Below, piece by piece: positions 56,715 through 64,000 of a DNA stretch of 64,000 bases. Below the pieces are notes generated by a model that was not told the DNA's origin, made no database searches, and worked only from the letters and a program-made list of their open reading frames with translations. The position numbers were made by a program, and so were the translations under genes. Location: contig MCFE01000042.1 in assembly GCA_002104905.1 (NCBI GenBank), positions 62,001 to 126,000 of the forward strand, in the 5' to 3' direction. Position 1 is the first letter of the stretch; every line of letters begins with the position of its first letter. This DNA is from Basidiobolus meristosporus CBS 931.73. Taxonomy: Eukaryota; Basidiobolomycota; Basidiobolomycetes; Basidiobolales; Basidiobolaceae.

Positions 56715-58941
56715 ATGTTACATGAATTACTCTTGGCGTTGTCGGGACATCCGGGAGATATCTTCGTTTTGCACTTGACGGATTCTTCGACCACCCCAGT
56801 CTTCCGAATTCCTGAAGATTTCACTTTTCTACACCCGTCAGAGAAAGGGGCCTTGGAACAGTTGGCTCAGCTAGGTGGCTGGTACAGAAGAGTCAAAACA
56901 TTTACAGAACAGCATCGTTCTAAAGAGTGGTTGAGCGGGTCGTCAAGGGTCAAGCTTCCCCACGGTGCGTACTTTCAAGGATTTTGCCAAGGAATTCGCC
57001 AAGCCTTAAAGGACTATGAAGACGCGATCGTGGAGCTGGAAGGGCGCATTCTGAAACAAACGTCATCTCAGACCCCTTTAAGTTTGATCTCCTCCTGGCT
57101 GTCACCCTTCTTTTTCATACTCCCTCACCTAGATAGTCTGGTTGGTTTGATTGAGGAAAAGCCCGATCTCTATCACGGAGGTCGTCTGCTCTCCCTGCTG
57201 GCTTCCAAATGCGAGTCAGGTGTGAGTGAGGTTAGGGAGACTATGCTCAAATTAACGCAACACGTGAGAAAAGTATTCTATCAACAGATCACCTCTTGGA
57301 TTGTTTATGGTACATTGGCTGACCCGCACGGAGAATTCTTCGTGAAGCGATTGAGTAGTGTTCATTTTGCACCTAACTCTAAGGAGGCCCACGAAACTAG
57401 CTACTCGCAGTTAGAGAACGACAACTTTACTTTCCAGAAGCTATTCACCCTTGACACCAAGCAAATTCCCGATTTCATCCCCATCAAAGTAGCCAACTCA
57501 ATCTTATTTGTTGGACAGTCAGTCTACACCATCAGGATGGCCAATATTAGCCAGGTACACTCCATTCCGACGTTCCTCACCTCTAAGCATTTGAAGCTAC
57601 TTCTCGAATTGAGCAAATCTCCGGTGTACCGTGGAATAGAGTTGGAATCTGTGGTATTGGAGATTCGAAAGGATGTTTCGGAATGGCTTTGGAAGGTGGT
57701 TCTGGTGGGTGAAAAAACTCTGGGCTGCTTGGAGGTTTTCCGAAAGTTCTTTCTTCTCGGGAGTGGCGACTATTTCTTGCAACTTATCGAATCTTTTGAG
57801 GCATTACGTACAGCACGACAGAAGGAGATGCGCAAGGTGGTCATCAAGGAACAGGAACTCAATGCAATGATGATACAATCGTCGGTTGGCACATCGGTCG
57901 AGGATGACCCTACTCTAGAGAAGTTGTCATTTAGAGTAACTCCAGCGTCAACTAAACCCGGGTACGACTCGCATAAAGACGAGTTAAGTGACACACATAG
58001 TCCCAGTAACTTGTACAACGATCTTCTCCTGTTTGGATCACGGATTGAGCTTCAATATTCCATATCATGGCCTATGGATTTGATATTTACTGATGTCGAG
58101 ATGGAACGTTACAATGCTTTGATGAGCTTCTTGCTGGTTTTGAGACGTACCCATAATCGCCTGCAGAAGGTCTGGATGCTCGGGAACGCCGTGCGCCGAC
58201 AGGACCTTCGTTGGCAATGCAAAGGCCGTCTCCATGACGAAAGTCGTTTTTACGAGCCCAAGGAAATGGCCCACGATGAAAGGATGTGGCGACTTCGAAC
58301 AAAGATGCTTCATTTTGTAGATTCCATATGGTCCCACGTTCAGGTTAGCAATATTCAGTTTATTGGTCCCATTATTGAAGCTAAGCCAACCTTATCCCTA
58401 TAGACCGACGCTATTGAAACGTGCAGCACTGACTTCTCAGAGCTGATTCGTGCCACCGCCTTAACTCAACCTGGGGAAGTCTCAATTGAAGGCTATCGGG
58501 GCTCTACTAAGCCACTACACGATTTTGAAGATATCCGCTCAGCGCACTCCCTTCATCTGGACCAGCTCTTTGCAGCGTGCCTATTGTTCTACCGACCATT
58601 AAGCTTGGCCTTGAGAAAAATATTCGTCACATGTGACACGTTCTGTAATCAACTGGAGAAAGGGCTGTCCTCGGATTCCAAAATATTCCATTTTGAGGAG
58701 AATGAGCATCCGGTCGAGCGAATTGAGCAGGTAAGAATCAATAAGTCTATGATGAAACCACCAGCTACTTATCCATCTACATCAGGAATTCGGGGAGCAA
58801 AGCGAATTTTTCTTCCGTACAGTGTCAGATATGAATCGACAAGGAGGCTCCAATACCGGACCTGCTCGTCATCTCGACCAACTTCTACTCCGGTTGGACT
58901 TCAACAACACATATTCCTTGGCGCGAACCACGCTTAATTGA
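56715..58941 (+). CDS. Gamma-tubulin complex component 4 (GCP4)
   Basis: Three exons: 56715-58343, 58404-58730, 58786-58941; 703 aa, close to animal GCP4. The N-terminus 'MLHELLLALSGHPGDIFVLH' followed by 'DFTFLHPSEKGALEQLAQLG' is diagnostic for GCP4. GRIP1 includes 'FYQQITSWIVYGTLADPHGE' and 'EFFVKR'; GRIP2 includes 'LQYSISWPMDLIFTDVEMER' and 'YNALMSFLLVLRRTHNRLQKVW'. It builds the gamma-tubulin ring complex with GCP2/3 at microtubule-organising centres. Yeasts lack GCP4, so its presence fits filamentous or early-diverging fungi. Confidence 0.95.
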
Positions 58942-60148
58942 TGTATAAATGCTGTTTCGGATCCCGCCACTTCGTGAATGCATGCATGTAAATAAATGTC
59001 TAATCGCATCATTTAGCTCTGGCTCGTGGCCTGCTCCACCCTTTGGTCGTATATATGGTAGTTTATTCATTGCCCTCCAGCAGTGTTTCCTTTACCCAAA
59101 CCGACAAATGTTCAGCGGGCAATTTAAGGATTCGGGGAATTCGGTGGGGTTTTATCATATTAGATAAAGATTTGTGTACAGGAGCGTAAACGAATTTGCA
59201 GATCATGACCCTTTAAAAATCGATCGTGTTTGGCGCTCTTTTACGCATTCAATGCATAACTTTTCTAGCTGTTCAAAGTCATGGGATAGATAGGTTCTCA
59301 TGGAAACAGAATGGCAGCTACAGTTTAGCGGATAATCGTTGCTCCATTACACTTGAGGCTAGCCGCATACACGCTCTTCAGGCGCGGAATAAGCGATTCT
59401 CGCTGTATAGTCCAAGACAATAGACAGCGTAAGGCCAGAATTAGCTTAAAACTCGATATTCATGTCAGTAGCGACAGCAGTGATAAGAAAGGGAGAAATG
59501 ATGAAATGCCACACGCGAATACCTGGTCCCTGAGTACTTGCCTTAAGGACAAGATTGCCACACTTATAGTGGACTCCAACATCATCTTGATTGCTGTATA
59601 TAACGGTTTACTCTTTTCTACCCCCCTCTGGCATTCAAATACCTATACCTGCTGATTCTGATAAATCCATTAATCAATCCATCAGCAGTATGGCCACCCC
59701 TACTCTACCGCTGTTTACGCTAAATGCTCCCAAAACTTGGGCTACGCTGGATGGTTACTGCAACAACATTTCGAACCAATTATACGCTGGGAGATACATC
59801 TAAAAATTCCCCTCGTTATCATTATTATATACTCAGTGATATATCGAAGCGGCTTTAGATGGCTTAACCAAGTCTGAAGGTAAGTTGGTGGTTTGGGGGT
59901 CGCAAGTTGCGGTCCTCAGGCTGGTTGGATGTCGAAAATCCAAACTCTCCTGGATATCGATCTCACTCTTGACAAGAAATATTTACAAGTAACACAGCTT
60001 GGAGTGAACTTGTAGGTGGAGCATTGTTGATAAAAGTGTGTATGTACGTTTATATTCATTGTATGTATATATGAAATTTTTTCAGTAAACTTCAATACTT
60101 TCTAGCTAGTTGGAAATCAAATGACTTAAACGTGGTGACTAGTTAGTA
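58942..60148. other. Gene-poor stretch between GCP4 and MED31
   Basis: 1.2 kb with only short ORFs, for example 59690-59803 (38 codons starting MATPTLPLFTLNAPKTW), too short to support. The flanks are convergent 3' ends. I see no RNA gene or repeat. Confidence 0.4.
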
Positions 60149-60830
60149 TCAAGGTCCAGAACCACCAAAAGCAATGCTAGCATCTGGGATACTTGGATTT
60201 GTTTCCTCCGTCTTCTGTACGCCTAACTCTTCGTTATTTGGAGGCGGATGCCTGAAATACAACCAATGATAATACTGTCGCTGATGAACAAAGGTTGCTA
60301 CCTCTTGCTTCAATATAGCTTCACGGAAAGATTCCCTTTGTAGCATATCAAGAAAATAGAGAGCATGAGGGTAGCTAAAGTGGTGGAAAGTGAGTAAGAA
60401 TCGACAACGAAAAACACGGATTATGTCACATCGACCCTCAGTCCTATCGTAGAAAAACTTACACGACGAACTTTGCATATTCAGGTTTCTTCCAATACTG
60501 TAGGTACTCCAGATAGTTCAAAAAGGCAGCATTTTTAAAATACTCCTGTTGTGCTAGATCTAAACATTTTGACATATTTAAAAGGGAGTTGCTTAGTGCT
60601 GCGTATTTGTTCAACGAATAAGGTAGCTAATTATTACAGTTTAGATACCACGGGTTTGCCAAGCACTGAACAAATTCGAGCTCCACTTGGAAGCGTTCCT
60701 TGTTAGGATCGATGGGAGGCTCAGACTCGGGTTGAGTCTCGCCAGTGGCTTCGGCGTTGTTTTCTGAGCGAACCTCTGCTAATTCATTAGCGCTGGGTAC
60801 ATCTACAGGCTGCTCACTTGAAAGCTCCAT
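60149..60830 (-). CDS. MED31: Mediator complex subunit 31
   Basis: Exons 60830-60638, 60559-60463, 60374-60149; 171 aa. The start MELSSEQPVDVPSAN is followed by an acidic low-complexity leader longer than in yeast Soh1. The Soh1/MED31 domain is complete after splicing: 'RFQVELEFVQCLANPWYLN', 'YFKNAAFLNYLEYLQYWKKP', 'YPHALYFLDMLQRESFREAI' and 'ATFVHQRQYYHWLYFRHPPP'. It sits in the Mediator middle module and helps RNA polymerase II initiation. Introns are 78 and 88 nt with canonical sites. Confidence 0.95.
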
Positions 60831-61676
60831 CTAGCGAGGCCTCGTATATTGCACGTTTGGACTAAATAGTATGAGCAATATATATCTACCTTCATAGATT
60901 AGCATTTAATAGTGAATGAAATTTTTCTTTAGTTAACCGTAAATCAGTAATAATCGCCCAAAATAGACCTAGTACGATTAAACCCTAGAAATCAACAAAA
61001 GTCTGTAAACGTTGACCATTTTGTTGATAGAATCCGAAGGCTTATGTCAGAAACACTAACGCTTATGACCACCACTACTTTTCCGCATCAGAATACATGG
61101 CTCTCAATCCAATAAATAGCACGCAAACGCCATCTCCTACAAGAACTAAGCCTCCCCATTCTTATAGGTGATGTATCACAAGTAAATAGATCCATTCTCA
61201 AGTCGTCAGGTGGATCATAAACAAATATCTCGGATTGACTACAATCCCAGGTCTGGGCAGAAAAGTGAGTGGAAACCTGATTTCCCCTATCTATTAAATA
61301 TGAGAATTGTGATGTTTTTGGCTTCGTCACTTTAGCCAGTTTTATACTTATTGGACTGCGCTTTTAACAGGTTCATCGCTCAATTGATAAGCATTGTCAC
61401 TTGGCCTTCGCAACACTCATTGTGTTTAAATTCCCATATTTAACCATCGTGTGTAATTGCCTCTCTTCCATATCTATATTCTGTTAAGGGCACCAAGCAA
61501 AGATTGTGACGCCTGCTATTCCTTATTACAGTCTTCACCTCAGTCTTCTATAGTTTTGTGCAAAAGTCGATATTGCATTGCAGTCGTCAACCCGATTGCC
61601 GATCGCTATCAGTTCCGGAAACACCGGTCTATCTGCCCTTTGACACTTTATGTCAAGAAGTCAATACCTCAATACT
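60831..61676. other. Intergenic, MED31 to tail-anchored-protein gene
   Basis: About 850 bases, divergent promoters. A minus-strand open stretch 61330-61088 (80 codons, no ATG) has ordinary composition but no recognisable domain; it could be a decayed exon. Confidence 0.35.
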
Positions 61677-62904
61677 ATGCCTGGAAATAACCACAACAGC
61701 AAACGTGAACGTTTCACCAATGAGCTGGACCTGGAGGAGTTTGCGCAGGAATGGTCTAGTGGTTGTGCCACTCCAGTAAGCATCACAAGTATGTTGTAGA
61801 TACCTTTTCTCTGCAGGTTTTAGCAAGCTAACATTGAAACCGGTAACCGTAAGATTCATGGATTCAGATATCCAGTCGAGAAATGTCCTCTGCCTCTGAA
61901 GCGGAGGAAGAGGAAGAAATTGAAGAGGAGGTCAATGACCCATTTAGTCGACGTCGTACCCATATTGGTCTCGAAGAGACTTTACTCAAAGCAAGGTATG
62001 CTTGTGTGCACTCAGAAATGATTGGTGCTATGATTTTGTAACTAAAATTCGCCCTGGATACCAGCCTACACTCGCTCCTGGCGACCACCTCCACATCAGC
62101 CATCCCAAGGAAAAAAGCAAAGAAGAGCTATACGCACAGCACTTCGCTTGCTGCTTCAACTCCAATTCCTGTGCCTCAGCTCAACGGCTCGCCTCCGATG
62201 CTACCACTACCCTCCAGCCTCCCAAATTCGCCTTCGATGGGCGGAATTCCTAATATGCTTCTAAATAACGAGTCTGATGCTTTCAAACATCCCATCGAGC
62301 GAACAGCCAGCAGAACATCAGCCTGTATGGATGAAAATATGCCACAGGCAATATTGCTGGATGAATGCGGGTTCGAAGAGGCCATTTCGCACGACATCAC
62401 CGAAGTGGAGAAGCCAGAGCTTTTACACGACGGACCTTCTGCGCAAGCATGTAAGCCAGGGATCCCACATACGTTGGCAATGTGTTGGGATCGAGCCAGA
62501 CGGCCAACACCACCATCCGCTCTCGTGGACGTCATTGCATCGGACGGTTTGCTACGTAACCACGTAGAAAACCACCCAGTGAAAAGAAAACGAGAGATCT
62601 CAAGTCAAAGCAAGACCAAGCCGAGTCATAAAACACGTAGTAAAAGGTACCTCTGATTCGGAATAGCGTAGTAAACGATGTTTCTCATCTAATGCATACT
62701 CATAGCAGGAAGGAGGACGTCACCATGCGTCTCTGGATGGCAGCACTGATCTCAGTTGCACTGTTTGGCACCGGGTTTTCAGTAGGATTTGGCGCAGGGT
62801 ATGTACACGTACGCGCAAGTGTGAACCGTGGATATATGCTAACGAGAAACCTTCCTCGCCACAGGTATTTCCTGCGCTACTCTCGATTCTACGCCACCTC
62901 ATGA
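61677..62904 (+). CDS. Orphan tail-anchored membrane protein
   Basis: Five exons: 61677-61775, 61868-61995, 62065-62646, 62709-62798, 62865-62904; 312 aa with all phases consistent. Start MPGNNHNSKRERFTNELDLE. Acidic region (S-E-A-E-E-E-E-E-I-E-E-E), Ser/Thr/Pro-rich middle with 'PIPVPQLNGSPPMLPLPSS', a basic patch 'KRKREISSQSKTKPSHKTRS', then a C-terminal hydrophobic helix 'LWMAALISVALFGTGFSVGF' ending 12 residues from the C-terminus (YFLRYSRFYATS). The layout is that of a tail-anchored protein with a large cytosolic or nuclear domain. No family recognised. Confidence 0.68.
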
Positions 62905-63485
62905 TCAAGACAACGCAATTTTTGGAGACATATGGACAACATAGCCTTGTGGCTGTATTTGCTAGATCTATGGACAATGTAACCTTGCAGCTAATCTTGA
63001 TGGCTAATTTATCCTAAGCTTAAGTCATCATTGCCACCCTAACCGCATACCACAGCCAAATAAATCACCATCACGTACACAGCCAAATAAATCACCCATC
63101 TAATCATGATTAAGAAATCACTATGCTGCATACCACCGATGATGAAGACTAGATGGGCACCATTGCGTACGGCACCCCTCAAACTCAAATAGATTAATCG
63201 CCCCACCCAAAGGCCGGATTTGGACGTAAGACTATTTTTGATCACGACCCTGATCAACCAGCATTTGGCTTTTCCATTTATTATGACTATTCATCGATTT
63301 TTTTTTCTTTTTTCTTCACGCTGCTTTTTACCCCATTTCAAATCGGATTATTCAATCAAGGATAAATTCCCTCGTGTCCCTTTGGTCTTTAACCACACGT
63401 TTCATTTTATTCGGTTGTGTACTCTATAAAGGAAACGGACTCCCCTGTATCTCCATACTTTCGTCGTGAAACTACTTCCTTTAAT
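62905..63485. promoter_or_regulatory. Promoter/5' UTR region of the DBP2-like gene
   Basis: About 580 bases. 'tactctataaagg' (63420-63432) is a TATA-like box about 60 bases before the ATG. Pyrimidine-rich stretch 63297-63330. Short direct repeats ('cacagccaaataaatcacc') at 63051-63098. Confidence 0.5.
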
Positions 63486-64000
63486 ATGTCCAACTACGGT
63501 TCCTCTTATAATTCCTACAGCTCTAGCTCTTACGGGGGCTCTGGATATTCCAACGGTGGCTCCTACTCCAAGCCGTCTTACGGTTCCTCCTATTCACGTC
63601 AATCTTCCTCTAACTATGATCGTGGAAGTGATCGCTCTTACGACGATGGAAGTCGTCGTGAACGCAAGAGCTATGACTCGAGAGACAGAGATGGCTATCG
63701 TGGAGGCTCATACGGCTCCAGCCGCGGCCAAGGCTACGATAGCCACTATGGAGGCGGTGGTTCGCGTATGTCCGACGCAGGACAAGGCCTTCGCAAGCCT
63801 GAATGGAATCTAGAGGAGCTTCCTAAATTCGAAAAGAACTTCTACGTTGAGCACCCTCAGGTCTCCGCTCGTTCCGACGAGGAGATCGAAGAGTTCCGTA
63901 AGAAGAATGAAATGAAGGTGTTCGGAAACGGGATTCCCAAGCCTGTCACCTCCTTCGAGGAAGCCAACTTCCCCACCTACGTGTTGAACGAGATTCAAAA
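63486..64000 (+). CDS. DBP2: DEAD-box RNA helicase, Dbp2/DDX5 family, 5' part
   Basis: N-terminal 171 codons; the gene runs off the window. Start MSNYGSSYNSYSSSSYGG. The first ~95 residues are a Ser/Tyr/Gly-rich, Arg-containing low-complexity region of the kind that promotes RNA binding and phase separation. Then the family-specific pre-helicase region: 'LPKFEKNFYVEHPQV', 'RSDEEIEEFRKKNEMKVFG' and the Q-motif approach 'IPKPVTSFEEANFP'. The helicase core lies beyond 64000. Role: mRNP remodelling, rRNA processing and nonsense-mediated decay in the family. No intron in the visible part. Confidence 0.93.
   Translation, partial: MSNYGSSYNSYSSSSYGGSGYSNGGSYSKPSYGSSYSRQSSSNYDRGSDRSYDDGSRRERKSYDSRDRDGYRGGSYGSSRGQGYDSHYGGGGSRMSDAGQGLRKPEWNLEELPKFEKNFYVEHPQVSARSDEEIEEFRKKNEMKVFGNGIPKPVTSFEEANFPTYVLNEIQ

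Noticed and set aside
59690-59803. 38-codon ORF starting MATPTLPLFTL
   Set aside because: Too short, no conserved feature, no splice extension found.
61088-61330. Minus-strand 80-codon ORF
   Set aside because: No ATG start and no recognisable domain; noted only in the intergenic entry.

Overview
The window is nuclear DNA of a fungus. The signs are spliceosomal introns of mostly 45-80 nt, fungal-style orthologues (ERG25 sterol oxidase, mS35/RSM24, SIP5-type RING protein) and fungal retroelement families. Three introns look like minor-spliceosome (U12-type) introns, one of them AT-AC. A GCP4 gamma-tubulin complex gene, absent from yeasts, is also present. Both points favour an early-diverging, non-Dikarya lineage (Mucoromycota/Zoopagomycota-like); that placement is inference, no rRNA is present to test it.

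Layout. Left gene block (1-9294): UTP3/SAS10 C-terminus (+), SIP5-like RING protein (-), a small unidentified gene (-), mitochondrial ribosomal protein mS35 (-), a PCL-type cyclin (+), and a 12-exon DeSI-thioredoxin-PUL fusion (+). Middle (about 9.6-44.8 kb): a ~35 kb island of nested transposable elements. Right gene block (46396-64000): ERG25 (-), BCH/Sec14-RhoGAP (-), an MCT-type MFS transporter (+), an orphan single-pass membrane glycoprotein (+), GDP-mannose pyrophosphorylase alpha type (+), GCP4 (+), MED31 (-), an orphan tail-anchored protein (+) and the N-terminus of a DBP2/DDX5 helicase (+). The host genes are unrelated housekeeping genes and form no cluster or operon.

The TE island can be partly unpicked. 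An old copia element on the minus strand ('copia C') has its 3' LTR near 13.1 kb and what looks like its 5' LTR at 44.0-44.4 kb. It abuts or is interrupted by: a + strand copia ('copia A') itself broken by a Tnp2/CACTA-type DNA transposon; a younger copia ('Copia-1', 24280-28936) inside a solo gypsy LTR; an inverted second copy of the Tnp2 transposon; a structurally intact Ty3/gypsy element (33177-38114) with LTRs identical by eye, sitting in that transposon's accessory ORF; and a truncated second gypsy. Target-site duplications support the two youngest insertions.

Within the island are two identical intron-less genes (38371-38802 and 39567-39998) for a secreted, kexin-processed protein whose mature part is almost entirely a Cys-(Cys/Tyr/Trp)-Asp-(Pro/Asp) tetrapeptide repeat. 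I recognise no family. This duplicated gene and the U12-type introns (at 2125-2204, 53512-53591 and 55517-55595) are the most notable discoveries in the window.
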